This document shows positions 22,831-33,753 of a stretch of DNA of 64,000 nt, in pieces. The notes below the pieces were generated by a model. It worked only from the letters and a program-made list of their open reading frames with translations, was not told where the DNA came from and did no database searches. A program made the position numbers and the translations under genes. Origin of the DNA: Ahaetulla prasina (lineage: Eukaryota > Chordata > Lepidosauria > Squamata > Colubridae); assembly GCF_028640845.1 (NCBI RefSeq), contig NC_080542.1:60959064-61023063 (forward strand), given 5' to 3'. Each line of letters starts with the position of its first letter. The stretch's first letter is position 1.

Positions 22831-23744
22831 AGGTCCTTATACACAAATGGCAAATCCAGTCTAAACATCTGGTTGATTATAGAAAATAGCTGCCCATTTT
22901 TCTCTAACTCTGTTTTGTTCCCAATCAAAGATTAAAAGACATATAAAATTATTTTACAAACTATAAAACACAACCAGTTAACATTAAATGTTTAAAAACC
23001 AGAAAAAAATGGTGTCGATTCATGCTAATGTGCCATATACAAATTAACATAAACAATAAAAAAGATAGAAGACTAACAGAACTGCAGCCAGTCAAACAGT
23101 AGGGCAAAATCACAAAAACATATTTTTCCACATGCATGAAAAACATAATGCAGGGGATTCATGAGAGCAGTCAGTAGGAAAATTATGTCTCTGCCAGCAA
23201 AATTTCAGGTGATAAGAAAGGTCACCAAAAATGGGCAGATAGTGAACAGGCTCACGGGGATATTTTATTTGTGTTTATTTATATCATGAAACAGCAACAG
23301 CGGTAGCAGCAACAATAACAATTAAATAAACTGAATTAATTCAAGAGATCACTAAGTCTGAATCTAACTCTAGTATTCTTTAAATAATATTTAAATATTT
23401 ATAAGCTGTTCTTCAATTTGGAGACTTTCAGAGCAATGCATCATTTAAAATCATAAACAACATAAATAACAGCATTAATAATTTAGTAATAGCAGGAACA
23501 AGTGCAATTTCATTAAAAATGACCAAGGCATCAGCATAAAACAGATCTTGTTACTGACATTAAAAGACCTACGGAAATTAAAGAATTGTCATCTGGCTTT
23601 GAAAAAAACTGCCATCAAATGAATGTCCCAAGGACACCATTCTGCAGCTTGATGGCACAACAGAGACTAACCTTTTTCACTTACCGACCACCATCTTCAT
23701 TACCCTCAAAGGCAGGTGGTTGTGGGGAAAGTTTTGAGGGGTGA
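22831..23744. other. Unassigned DNA
   Basis: A short repeat of the preceding region (CCTGCCTATCACAGGTCCTT, then CAGTCTAAACATCTGG) occurs at about 22815-22875, resembling 22415-22515. Otherwise AT-rich with no recognisable feature. Confidence 0.4.
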
Positions 23745-23752
23745 TTTTAGAG

Positions 23753-23887
23753 CAGGGGTCTCCAACCTTGGTCTCTTTAAGACTTGTGGACTTCAACTCC
23801 CAGAGTTCCTCAGCCAGCTTTGCTGGCTGAGGGACTCTGGGAGTTGAAGTCTACAAGTCTTAAAGGGACCAAGGTTGGAGACCCCTG
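23753..23887. mobile_element. hAT-like foldback MITE, copy H3
   Basis: A 135-bp near-perfect hairpin, CAGGGGTCTCCAACCTTGGT to GGAGACCCCTG, with a perfect 8-bp target duplication TTTTAGAG at 23745-23752 and 23888-23895. It is the best-preserved member here and serves as the reference for the family. Confidence 0.9.
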
Positions 23888-23934
23888 TTTTAGAGTACTA
23901 GCAGATTTATTCATGGACAGAGTTCCTTCAGGGA

Positions 23935-24420
23935 CATAATGCCATTGTATTTCTGGATGTAATTCAAAGTGTCGGTTGTCAGCTTTAAATCTCTATATGA
24001 CTTGGGACTAGATTACTTGAGGGACCATCTGCTTCCAAGAATCTCTACCTGTTCAATTCAAGCCAGCAAAATTGGTGTGGTGCAAATCCTGTCAGTCAAA
24101 AATGTTAACTGGTAGGAAACTAGAAAATGGGCTTTCTTTGCTATAGCCCATGCTTTGTGGAATATTCTCCCTTTGGAGATTAGAATGGCTCCTGTTGACC
24201 TTTCACAGGCCTTTAAAAACTTGGCTATGTACCCAAAACTAGGACTTGGAATGTGTTAAGAGCTCTTATTCTTGGCTTTATTGTTAGTTGATTAATAATC
24301 TTGGCTGCTGTTTGTATTTAGATTCTGGATGTTTTTAGTGTTCTATTGTGTTTTTTTAATTGTAATTGCTGTATAATTTTAGCCACCCAAAGCCATGGAC
24401 AGCTATAGAAATTTTAGAAC
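23935..24420 (+). mobile_element. Old CR1/L2-clade LINE 3' end
   Basis: The decayed reading LKSLYDLGLDYLRDHLLPRI and ALWNILPLEIRMAPVDL matches the C-terminal domain of A-type LINEs (YLRDRLLLP, LWNELPP). It ends around AGCCACCCAAAGCCATGGAC without the A-family hairpin, so it is a different, older subfamily. Confidence 0.6.
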
Positions 24421-24422
24421 CT

Positions 24423-24510
24423 TTAGAGTTCTTTTTGGTTGAGTGTGATTAGACGCACAATGAATTTTTCTTCAGTGCATAAGCTCTCAGTGTACCTACA
24501 ATAGTGATAG
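24423..24510 (-). mobile_element. Old snake-type LINE tail fragment (S-d)
   Basis: GGTTGAGTGTGATTAGACGC and CATAAGCTCTCAGTGTACCT are diverged versions of the S-a tail at 5980-6050. No pentamer array remains. Confidence 0.55.
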
Positions 24511-24719
24511 ATCATAGTCAAATTGAATGAATAAATAATGAGAAATAGACAGATGGTATGCAATCATCATAATGACCATCTTTGCATAAAAAGATGATAC
24601 TCCATGTTTCTTGTTCTTTCTATTCGGTTTGTTTTCTTTGTTTTGCTTATCTATATATAACCCCTTCTCAATTCTTGCTTGATATTCAGCAAGATTCTCT
24701 CTAACTCTTAATTTTTGCT
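24511..24719. other. Short unassigned spacer
   Basis: AT-rich, with no recognised feature. Confidence 0.35.
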
Positions 24720-26066
24720 TCCTGCCTTTCTTCGTTTTAGCAGCAATTTAGCAGCAGGGGTTTTCCCTGCCGCCTTGAAAGAGGCGGTGGTGAGACCTCT
24801 CCTTAAGAAGCCTTCCCTGGACCCAGCTATTTTGGGGAATTACCGTCCAGTCTCCAACCTTCGCTTTGTGGCGAAGGTTGTAGAGAGTGTGGTTGCATGG
24901 CAACTTCCCCGGCACCTGGATGAAGCTGTCTATCTAGACCCGTTCCAGTCCGGCTTCCGACCTGGTTATAGCACGGAGACGGCTTTGGTCGCATTGGTGG
25001 ATGACCTCTGGAGGGCCAGGGATAGGGGTTGCTCCTCTGCCCTGGTCCTATTAGATCTCTCAGCGGCTTTTGATACCATCGACCATGGTATCCTGCTGCG
25101 CCGGTTGGAGGGCTTGGGAGTGGGGGCACCGTTTATCGGTGGTTCTCCTCCTATCTCTCTGACCGGTCGCAGACGGTGTTGACAGGGGAGCAGAGGTCGT
25201 CCGCGAGGCGCCTCACGTGTGGTGTGCCTCAGGGGTCGATTCTCTCGCCTACCCTGTTCAACATCTATATGAAGCCGCTGGGCGAGGTCATCAGTGGTTT
25301 CGGGGTGAGTTATCATCTGTACGCTGATGATACTCAGCTGTACTTTTCTACCCCGGACCACCCCAACGAAGCGGTCGAAGTGCTGTCCCAGTGCCTGGAA
25401 GCCGTACGGGTCTGGATGGGGAGAAACAGACTCAGGCTCAATCCCTCCAAGACGGAGTGGCTGTGGATGCCGGCACCCCGGTACAGTCAGCTGCGTCCGC
25501 AGCTGACTGTTGGGGGCAAGTTAGTGGCCCCAAAAGAGGTGGTTCGCAACTTGGGTGTCCTCCTGGATTCTGGTTACTACCTTCAAAGCGCTCCATGGCT
25601 TAGGACCCGGGTACTTACGAGACCGCCTGCTGTTACCCTATGCCTCCCACCGACCCGTACGCTCTCACAGAGAAGGTCTCCTCAGGGTGCCGTCCGCCAA
25701 ACAGTGTCGGCTGGCGGCCCCTAGGAGTAGGGCCTTCTCTGTTGGAGCATCAACGCTCTGGAATGAACTTCCCCCGGCCTACGTCAAGTGCCTGATCTTC
25801 GGACCTTTCGTCGTGAGCTAAAAAACATTTATTTATTCAAGCGGGACTGGCATAATGGTTTTAATAGTTTTAATCTTAAACTGGGGTTTTTATTGGGTTT
25901 TTTAAATTCTTTTATAATTTTAAATTTAAACTTTTAATTATCAGCCTTTTGTAATTTGCTCGGTTTTAATTGTTGGTTTTAATTGTATATGTATTGTGTT
26001 TTATCTTTGGCTGTACACCGCCCTGAGTCCTTCAGGAGAAGGGCGGTATAAAAATTTAATAAATAA
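24720..26066 (+). mobile_element. CR1/L2-clade LINE, copy A3, internally deleted
   Basis: It has an intact RT N-terminus through the catalytic core, then a deletion near 25568 that removes roughly 300-350 bp present in A1 and A2. It resumes at TGGTTACTACCTTCAAAGCG and ends with the hairpin at 26018-26046. An (AAT)n array follows the tail. It is 5'-truncated. Confidence 0.83.
24727..25821 (+). pseudogene. LINE A3 ORF2: RT (nearly open) plus C-terminus, with deletion
   Basis: The 155-codon frame 24715-25182 shows [40 protein letters not shown] and [19 protein letters not shown], the RT finger and palm blocks. After one frame change near 25140, the frame 25176-25724 shows GVPQGSILSPTLFNIYMKPL, the catalytic YHLYADDTQLYFS (about 25312-25350) and LRLNPSKTEWLWMPA. 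At about 25568 the sequence jumps to LVTTFKALHGLGPGYLRDRL in another frame (25555-25821), skipping the DYCNALYMGLPL block. The best-preserved RT of this family in the window, but disabled by the deletion and frame changes. Confidence 0.83.
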
Positions 26067-26067
26067 A

Positions 26068-26070
26068 TAA

Positions 26071-26148
<78 letters not shown>

Positions 26149-26150
26149 TT
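26068..26150. repeat. (AAT)n microsatellite at LINE A3 tail
   Basis: About 27 AAT units directly after the A3 tail ATAAATAAATAAAATAATAA. The leucine or tyrosine homopolymer frames on the minus strand are artefacts of this repeat. Confidence 0.93.
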
Positions 26151-26154
26151 GTGT

Positions 26155-27595
26155 CCAACAATTCTGTTTGAGGTGGGGAAGAGATGAAATCCATATTCTA
26201 AGACAGAGAACATCTTGCGGTCATTTTTATTCAGTTTTGCTTTTGATTCAATGTTACATTTGTTCCATGGGAATAGCTAAGAGACAGCTCTGCTTCTAGA
26301 TGCAACAGCATGATCCTCTCCACAATGCTTTCCTGTTATCAGCCATCTGAACTGCTTTCAGCTTAGTCATTCTGAAGTTGGAAGAAATCAGCACACCAGA
26401 ATGATATGAGAAGTGCTGCTGTACCCCCGTTCTAGTCATTCTTAGTCCTTCTGATTTGGAAGCATAGGAAATGCTGTGTTTGACCATATTCTTTCTCCAA
26501 GATTTTCTCTTGTTCTTAGGCTTTTGCAAAAATAGACTGCAGATATAGTAAGAGAGCCTCTATTCTTTAGCATATAATTTGTATTCTTAACCTTCATTTC
26601 ATCGATATGACAGCAGCTGTATAGGAGGAGTTCTGTTTCTCAGATGCCCAGCTCAATTATTGTTAGTTCTGCCAAGGAAACAACCACATAGCTAGTTCCT
26701 TTTCTCCCAGAACACAAAACCCAAATTCATTCTGACTGGTCACATTTTCATCAGTCAGCGAAGAGACAGGACTGATGTATGACCATTAAGCTTGATTTGG
26801 ATCAGCATCTTCTCTCCCTTTTGGCTTGCTGTAAGAATTTCATTACATTTTAATAGAATTTCAGGGCTGGACCAGCTCATTCCAGCTGCAATTTCCCTGT
26901 ATGCTTTAAAGAGTGGCAGAGCTCTTTTCAAAAAGAAAAATGGATAAAAAAGCTACAAAGCAATTGGAAGGGTTTCAAAACTTCTTTAGTCAGGCAGTGA
27001 CAGTATCTGCCTCATGAGGAGCCCTAGTTGAATTGATCAGAGGACAGATCATTTGTTTGCTTCCTTACTCATTTATTTGTTGAAAATGCTTAGATACTAC
27101 TGTCCTTTACAAAACATTGAAATGGTCTTCTATCAATAAAGGAATAACTCTAGTACAGCAGAAAAGAATTATAGCAGGAAAAAAAATACAAATGCATTCA
27201 ATTATAAATATAAATTTCTAAAATCTTTAAACTTGGTATGTTTTTCTTATACTGTATGTTTACTACAAATTTTAATTGTAATTTTTAAAATTTTTGATTT
27301 TAAAATTTTTGTAAATTTAAAAAAAACTTTTACATGGATATTACAACTTTTCAGTTTCTAACATTTTACATATATTTCAAATTTTTAAAGTTTAAAAATT
27401 TTTATAACATTTTATATATTTTAATTTTGAACAAAAGAGAAAATTTTGTAAAATGTTTCATTATCCTTTGAAAGATCACATCTAAAAATAATCATGCAAA
27501 AAAATCTCTGTTCTGATTTGTAAAACATGTGCCATGTAGTACTTACACCCATAGAAGACCCAAATTATATCTACCAAATGTAAATTAATTGAAAC
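26155..27595. other. No gene; unassigned, very AT-rich at 27170-27480
   Basis: No domains or termini are recognised. The segment 27230-27480 consists largely of A/T with repeated AATTTTTAAAATTTTT-like motifs, the strongest AT skew in the window outside simple repeats. Confidence 0.4.
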
Positions 27596-27599
27596 ACTT

Positions 27600-29428
27600 T
27601 AGGAAAAAATTAAAAGTCTAGAGGAAAAATCATAGGGTTTAGAAACAAGGATAGCCTCAAACAGCAAATCAAGTTACAGGAGGAAAACTGTAACCAAACT
27701 GAACACTGTAAAGAACTATTAACTAAGACTGAAAATGAACTTTTAGACCAATGGTATATCATCTATAAGAAGAAGAAAAAATAAACTAGTTTGGTCCAGC
27801 CCGGCTGGAGTAAACAATCAATTTCATAAGTCCCATTGGAAGAAAGTGTGCAGGCAACCGGAGTAGACCAGACTTTCCTTAAAAAAAAAAAGTTGGGTGT
27901 TGGTGATGGGAGCTTCTGCTCAAGAATACTGAAGTCTTGAACAACCTGTCAAAGACGTGATTGAAGAGCTAACTAAAATAATTAAACCCACAGATTATTA
28001 TTTTTTTCTTCTCTTCCATGGGGGATAAATAATATCAGAAAGACCCTGAAAACAAAATCAAGAGACTATGAATAATGAGGAATGAAAGCCAAAGAAATGG
28101 GGGCGAACCGGTAGTGATAAAAACTGCAGGCTCAGGAGAACTGGTAGCAAAAAAAAGCTACCAGTTCAGGCGAACCTGTAGTCAGCTACCGGTTTGGTTG
28201 GACCGCCAACCGAAAAAAAGCTACCGGTTTGGGCACACCAGTAGTTTAAAAAAGCTACTGGTTTCTCCAAACCGGTATTTCCAATGATCAGCTGTGCAGC
28301 AGGGTTTAGCTTTGCTAGAAAGCAGGAAATCCTGATTTCTAACAAAGCTAAATTGCGCACCACAGCTGATCCCCCACCTTGCTGTTGTTCTTACCTTCCC
28401 AAGCCTCCTTTGGCACATACTGTGCATGTGCGTGCACACAGCATGTGCCAAAAGGAATTTTGGGAAGGTAAGTAGAATAGCAGGGGGGATCAGCTGTGTA
28501 GCGCAGTTTAGCTTTGCTAGAAAGCAGGAAATCCTGCTTTCTAGCGAAGCTAAATCGCATGCCACAGCTGATCCCCCCTCGCTTCTACTTACCTCCCCAA
28601 GCCTCATTTTGGCACATACTGCGCATGTGCATATTGCACATGCATGCACACAAGCAAAGAATGCATTTGGTGTGTGTTTGGCATGCAGTGCGCATGTGCA
28701 CCCAGCAAACCAGTAGCAAACTGATTTGGATTTCACCATTGGGCTACATCTAACAAAAACCAGGAAAAACATCTTTGGAAACCAAGCAGCTTGCTATCTG
28801 TAGGCTTTAAACTAAAACTGGAAGGGGAGGAAAACAAATTTTTAGCAGCTAATTCTAAGTACAAAGTACAAAGCTCAGGGCAATCGACCAAATGGTAAAA
28901 AAGAAAGAGAACTCAGACACAAAGCAGGAAAAGCAGAAATAAAACACATTGTTAATAAAAAAACCCTCAGATGCCTATACACCTATGATCAAAATATGAG
29001 GAACAAGCAGGGTGAACTTGAAATTATAGTACATGGCTGCAAATGTGACATCATTGCCATTATCCAAACATAATGGAATGAAACCCATGATTAGAATGTA
29101 CAGCTAAAGGGATTTAAACTATTTTAAAAAAAACATTCAAATTTACCATAAAAGAGGAGGCAGAATTGCACTATATGTAAGAAATATCTACTCCTCTATA
29201 GAAATGCAACAGAAAAACAGTGAGTCTTCTCAAATGCTTTTGGCTTAGTACAAAAGGAAAAAGGAATGACATTCCCATACATGTATATCACAGATCATGC
29301 AATCTGCAAACAGGTAAATAGATGAACTATTTGCTAATCAGTTAGCTACAGAGTTCAGGAAGCACACCATAATAGTAATGGGGAACTTTAACTATCCTGA
29401 TATCAACTGGAAGACAAACTGTGCACCT
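27600..29428 (+). mobile_element. CR1 LINE 5' half (ORF1 and endonuclease), interrupted (C4)
   Basis: The decayed ORF1 starts near 27600 and includes VVGDGSLLKNTEV-like text at about 27893-27945, the nucleophile block of the CR1 ORF1 esterase. After a G-family hAT element (28072-28741) the sequence resumes, and at about 29000-29100 it shows endonuclease text (CDIIAI, IQTWNETHD-like, with stops). At 29376-29412 it reads VMGNFNYPDINWK, the endonuclease GDFNxPxINW block. It ends where an LTR begins (29429). All frames are broken. Confidence 0.68.
28072..28741. mobile_element. hAT-like element, G family, copy G3, with three palindromes
   Basis: The right end GATTTGGATTTCACCATTG is the G terminus; the left end (AATGAGGAATGAAAGCC) is only loosely complementary. 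The left part contains seven ACCGGTAG/CTACCGGT-type motifs. The middle is a series of three hairpins: 28287-28371 (GATCAGCTGTG...CACAGCTGATC), 28390-28470 (CTTACCTTCCCAA...TTGGGAAGGTAAG) and 28485-28578 (GGGGGGATCAGCTGTG...). It has no coding capacity. Confidence 0.62.
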
Positions 29429-29692
29429 TGTTGAAGATCAGACAGGTTCATGACGATTCTAGCAGACAGCTGGCTTTTTCCCATATCAAAATGAACTGAA
29501 GTTGGAGTATTGGAACTGTGGGTGACCCATAGGGAAAAGGGGGAATTAACTACGCTTGCTTTTATGTGGGAAACCCAGAGCTGGTTTTGCTTCTTCTGTG
29601 CCAATGTTGTTTATTCAATAAAGTTTTATACTCTTGGTAAAATAATGTCCTAAGATTTTCTTTTTCTGGATTCTCCAACTGGACAGTTAACA
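29429..29692 (+). mobile_element. Candidate 5' LTR of an old Ty3/gypsy element
   Basis: It starts TGTTGAAGATCAGACAGG and ends GGACAGTTAACA, giving TG...CA ends. It contains the polyadenylation signal AATAAA near 29617, followed by TTTTATACTCTTGG. It lies between CR1 sequence on the left and gag-like coding sequence on the right. No second LTR copy is found in the window to confirm the limits. Confidence 0.5.
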
Positions 29693-30458
29693 TTAACACA
29701 GCTCTTCTATGTAGCAGCCTAACTGGACTCCAACAGGAGGTTGGTCATTTTGAGATGTTGGCAACTGATAAAGAAATGAATGGGGGGGGGAGCTGTGAAG
29801 CCAGGGGAATTTTCCTCTCAAGAGACTCTAGTGGTGGCCCAAGCTGCGAATGCTAGTGGATGGTGCAAACCCCAAACTGAAGGCTGAGAAGCTAGAGCAA
29901 CACTTGTGCTCAAGAGGGAGAGAGTGATGGAAGGACCCTATTTGGGCCCCAAGGACTGGTGGGTGAGCCATGTAGAGAAGGTAGCAGAAGCAGAGGACCG
30001 ACTGAACCCCCAACAGGGATCATGATGGCCCAGGGGAGCTAGACGAGCAGCTGAGTGGGATGATCCAGCTAAGTAGAAGTTCCCATCCACAGCTTGCAGT
30101 CCATTGATGGAACAACTGAGAGAGAAGTTCAGTGGACTGGAAGTCCAGGAAGTCTGGGAATCACCACACCTCATCGCTGCGATCCTGGGAGTTGGGATAG
30201 GTGCCATGAAACTGCTGCCTATCCTGTCTCTTCCCTGCCTATAGCCAATGATGCTAACTCCATTCAGGGCAGTGGGAGTCCCCTGCCAAGGGACAGTGGC
30301 TCCCACCCCTGCTGCCTTCCCACTGGTGGGTCAGGGGCCAGCACATGCAGCCCCAGCAGCAGCTGGAATTTTGGTTCAGGCATCTCCGGCAGCAGTGAGT
30401 GCTGACTGAGTGTGTCTTCGTATGACAGGACCAACTGCCACATCCCTTAGCAATCCAG

Positions 30459-30671
30459 ATGGATGAGCAACTCTATAATTTGGCCTACTTCCTGACCCAG
30501 GTCTGGAATTATATGGAACACTATGGAGGGATGTACCCAGACAAGCATGCCTGGGTCAATGCCATTACATCTACCCTGGAGGGGAGTGCAGCAGGATGGC
30601 TGGTGTCTCTCCACAATGAGGGGGCTCTGGAGCTGAGGGGGCTCTGGACTGCCTTCATACAGTCATTGTGA
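30459..30671 (+). pseudogene. gag-like fragment
   Basis: The 70-codon frame shows LAYFLTQVWNYMEHYGGMYP, VNAITSTLEGSAAGWLVSLH and LWTAFIQSL. This is the spacing and composition of the capsid N-terminal region in vertebrate Ty3/gypsy (sushi-like) gag proteins. A TGA follows, but the capsid reading continues: RFEDSTAAWQAETHIRSLHQ (about 30672-30735) and, with a frame change, DFHSMVTHLRDW. No start-proximal signal stands out. Confidence 0.58.
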
Positions 30672-31152
30672 GACAGATTTGAAGACTCTACAGCAGCTTG
30701 GCAGGCAGAGACCCATATCCGCTCCCTACATCAGGAAAAATGGCAGAGTACATCCAAGATTTTCATAGCATGGTGACTCACCTGAGAGATTGGTGCTAGC
30801 GTATGCTGGTCTACTAATTCCAGGAAGAGCTGAACAAGGAATTGTATCACAACTGCCTGCCCCAGGGGGTGCCTCATGACCTTTAAGCGTGTTGTCATTG
30901 TTAGCCACAAATGTGGAGCAAGACCTGAGCATTGAGTACCAGGAGCATGCTGCACATGAGAATCAGTCCCACCGAATGCCAGAGAGACACCCAGCATCCT
31001 ATGGAGGAAGAGGGGGTATACCCCCTGCCACAGGTTAGAATCCCTGCCAGAGCCTGGGAGCATGTTTCCAATGTAGGAAGGAAGGCCAACAAGAGGCCAA
31101 TTACTTCATGCCATGGTCGGCATCTGCACAGTGAGGCCCACCTCAACTGAAG

Positions 31153-31476
31153 TTGAGAAAACCACCAATGAAGCCGAAAAAGAAAACTTGGGTAGTTCAA
31201 CAGGTCATGGAGGTCTCTCCCCAATTCAGCAAAGGGGCGGGAACTTTGACTCACAACAAGCCTGGCTTGGTCTTCTATGAAAGCAACAGCAAAGGGAAAG
31301 ACAACCTGATGGTAAATAGCACCATCATCCCTATGACAACCCAGGTAGAGATTTTGTTTCCCTCCTCAGGAGTAAAGGAAGTCCTTATAGTCTTGTTGGA
31401 CTCAGGATGGACTCAATGCCTTATTAGCCTTCAGACAGTGGAGAAATTAGGACTGAGGCTGAGGAAGTCAAGGTAG
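31153..31476 (+). pseudogene. Aspartic protease-like fragment of gypsy relic
   Basis: The 107-codon frame contains VLIVLLDSGWTQCLISLQTV near its end, matching the retroviral-type protease active site of the form LLDSGxxxxLIS. The N-terminal part (KPKKKTWVVQQVMEVSPQFS) is probably the gag-protease linker. The frame ends at the hAT half-element; the flap region is missing. Confidence 0.58.
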
Positions 31477-31481
31477 CCCAT

Positions 31482-31537
31482 TGGGTTCTGGGAGTTGAAG
31501 TCCACAAATCATAAAAGGGCCATGGCTCCCACCTCTG
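31482..31537. mobile_element. Half of a foldback hAT MITE (H6)
   Basis: GGTTCTGGGAGTTGAAGTCC through GGCTCCCACCTCTG is the right half of the H family, with the proper CTG end at 31537. The left half and the protease-to-RT segment are missing, so a deletion ended inside it. Confidence 0.65.
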
Positions 31538-31720
31538 ATTTAGATGATTTGCTGATATATTCGGAGAAATCTGCCCTCCATACCAAAAACTTATAAGCAG
31601 CATTTCAATATAGCTTCTACGTTAAGCTGGAGAAACTTGCCTTTTACTTTTATGCATTGTATCATTTGGTATACCATATTTTCTCTGAAGGAATTCAGAT
31701 GGATCTAACTAAATAAAGAA
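31537..31720 (+). pseudogene. Gypsy RT active-site fragment
   Basis: Reading from 31537 gives DLDDLLIYSEKSALHT, the catalytic xxDD region of a Ty3/gypsy reverse transcriptase. Decayed LEKLAFYFYA and SEGIQMDLTK follow, which correspond to the KCxF and GI-region after it. One in-frame stop occurs. No upstream RT fingers are present. Confidence 0.62.
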
Positions 31721-31757
31721 TTTTGGGAGTTTTGCCCATTTTGATGATAATTTATGT

Positions 31758-31888
31758 CAGAGGTCTCCAACCTTCGTCCCTTTAAGAACTTGTGGACTTC
31801 AACTCCCAGAGTCCCTCAGCCAGCTGGCTGAGGGACTCTGGGAATTAAAGTCCACAAGTCTTAAAGGGACCAAGATTGGAGACCCCTG
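31758..31888. mobile_element. hAT-like foldback MITE, copy H4
   Basis: A 131-bp hairpin, CAGAGGTCTCCAACCTTCGT to GGAGACCCCTG, with a perfect 8-bp target duplication ATTTATGT at 31750-31757 and 31889-31896. Confidence 0.88.
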
Positions 31889-31899
31889 ATTTATGTTCT

Positions 31900-32875
31900 A
31901 TTGATCACATTATTGGGCTCATCCTGCAAAGGAGATTAGCTTGAAATGAGATTCAGATCCACCCCATATCCAATGCCCATCTTCTTCCACACCAGCAATG
32001 CCAGTCAATGAAATGTTCTGCTTCATTCCTGTGTGGGTTGCCTTCTCATGTGGATTGATGCAACTGGTACTTCAGATAGTTCTGTCCATGAAACCTGCCA
32101 GTCCTGCTTCATGGAAATATTAACTGCTCAAATGCTTGATTTATCAGGTGGTGCTTTTTTTAAAAAAAAAATTAGGTGTTTTTTAAAAATAGATGTTATA
32201 TAATAGACAAGAATTCTGATGCACAAAACATACTCAGGCAACTCCATTTCCTCAATTATCTTTTCTGAGATTCAGATCCAAGATCACCAAAGAAGCGTTG
32301 CTGATAACTGCCTCCCCCAGAGAACCATCTATCAGCTTTCTGTTATTGTCACAGGATTCAACTCTGTCAAATTGGCCAATTATATCCTGGACCTTATATA
32401 ATATAACTGGTTGAATTTTAGTGAATTTTCAAAGCTATTCTGCACTTGCTATACTGGCTAACACATTTACGGTAACCTTGGCTCTTTGCTCCCAATTTCC
32501 TCTCAGCTTCCTCTTCCAGATTCAGCAATATTTGTTTCTTGCTTGCCCCTACAAGTTACATGTTCAACTCTTGAAATTATTTTTGCTTCATATCCTGATT
32601 ATTGCTCAATGATTTTTGTTTCTACATTTTTTTATTTTTGAACAAATCCCATCATCAATGTTTTCTCTCTTATAACAGTTTTTTTTTTAGTAGAAACTTA
32701 CATGCAGAGAATTCTCCTTCCACCAGAAATAACAACAACAACAAAACAAGTACAGGCAAAAGGAAGGATTGTTGTTATTATGAACAATCCATTACATTAT
32801 TTTATAGATTTCATATGCATGTAAACATATCTGCCATGTTTTGCTCTATTCAATATACGTCAAGCTGGCTTTGGT
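31900..32875. other. No gene; unassigned
   Basis: No domains or termini are recognised. A short AACAACAACAACAAAAC run lies near 32730. Confidence 0.4.
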
Positions 32876-33089
32876 GAGTCCTCCATATATATTCCTTCCT
32901 GGACCATGAAATGCTAATGCCAGGAGCTCTTGCCCTCATTATATGTCAACTAGATTGTTGTAATTAACTCCGCTTGGGTCTCTCCTTGAAGACAACTCAG
33001 AAATTGCTGCCTGTTTCTTGGAAAGTATAAGACTATTCACAGAGTATTTATCTTGAAGGAGCCCCATAGGATGATGGGAGGCTCCTTAC

Positions 33090-33753
33090 CAGGGGTGAAA
33101 AATACTCCTGGTTTGGACCGGATCGGCTGATCTGGTAGAAATGGTGGCGGGTGGTTCGGAGAACAGGTAGCAAAAAACCCTGTCCTGCCCCCCCCCCATG
33201 CCCAGCTGAGCCATGCGACCATTGGAGCCTTTTTTTTAATTTTTAAAAGCATTTTTGTAACAACCTCTTTGGCTGAAGAGGTTGTAAAAAATGCTTTTAA
33301 TGGGTTAAAACAAGGCTCTGATGATCCCAGCTGAGATGACTGATCATCAGAGGCTTTTTAAAAAACTTTTAAAAGCATTTTTTAAAAGGTAAAAAAGCTG
33401 AAGCCTCCTAGGCAAAAAATGGGGGGAGTCATTTGAGAAAGAGAGAGAGAAAGAGAGAGAGAAAGAAAGAAAGAAAGAAAGAGGAGGGAGGGAGGGAGCG
33501 AGGGAAAAAGGAAGGAATGAAGGACTACAAACCTGGCACTAGATGCAGCTTCAGAGGACAATCCAGGGCTGGAAGAGACCTGGAGGTCATCTAGTCCAAC
33601 CCTGCTCCAGTAGGACATTGTTAGTGAGTTTCTGTCTTTTGATCCCCCAATCACATAGCCATGCCCACCCAGTCACATGAACCCCCAACTAAGCCACGCC
33701 CACCAAGTCACGCCCACAGAACCGGTAAGAAAGAAATTTAGATTTCACCACTG
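33090..33753. mobile_element. hAT-like element, G family, copy G4 (long form)
   Basis: 664 bp, beginning CAGGGGTGAAAAATACTCC and ending TTTAGATTTCACCACTG. The flanks CTCCTTAC and CTTCCTGC match in 5 of 8 bases, all three differences being transitions. The interior has hairpins (ACAACCTCTT...AAGAGGTTGT near 33260-33290), a GA/GAAA-rich tract at 33435-33490 and ACGCCCACAGAACCGGTA near the right end. Copy G7 at 55074 is co-linear. Confidence 0.78.
33435..33500. repeat. Purine-rich (GA)n/(GAAA)n tract inside G4
   Basis: AGAGAGAGAAAGAGAGAG followed by repeated AAAG and GGGA units. The co-linear part of G7 (55430-55475) is GGGA-rich, so the repeat belongs to the element and has diverged. Confidence 0.8.

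Larger units (their letters stand above)
29693..31740 (+). mobile_element. Old Ty3/gypsy internal region, deleted
   Basis: In order: an untranslated or unreadable leader (29693-30450), gag-like frames (30459-30900), a zinc-binding-like stretch and aspartic-protease-like frame (31153-31476), a hAT half-element (31482-31537), and the RT active-site region (31537-31720). Most of the RT, and all of RNase H and integrase, are missing. This is an old, non-functional relic. Confidence 0.6.

Noticed and set aside
26001..26213. Poly-leucine and poly-tyrosine frames
   Set aside because: They are translations of the (AAT)n microsatellite.
30094..30405. Ser/Gly-rich frame upstream of gag in the gypsy relic
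   Set aside because: No gag motif; opposite-strand frames of similar length exist; probably leader or decayed sequence.
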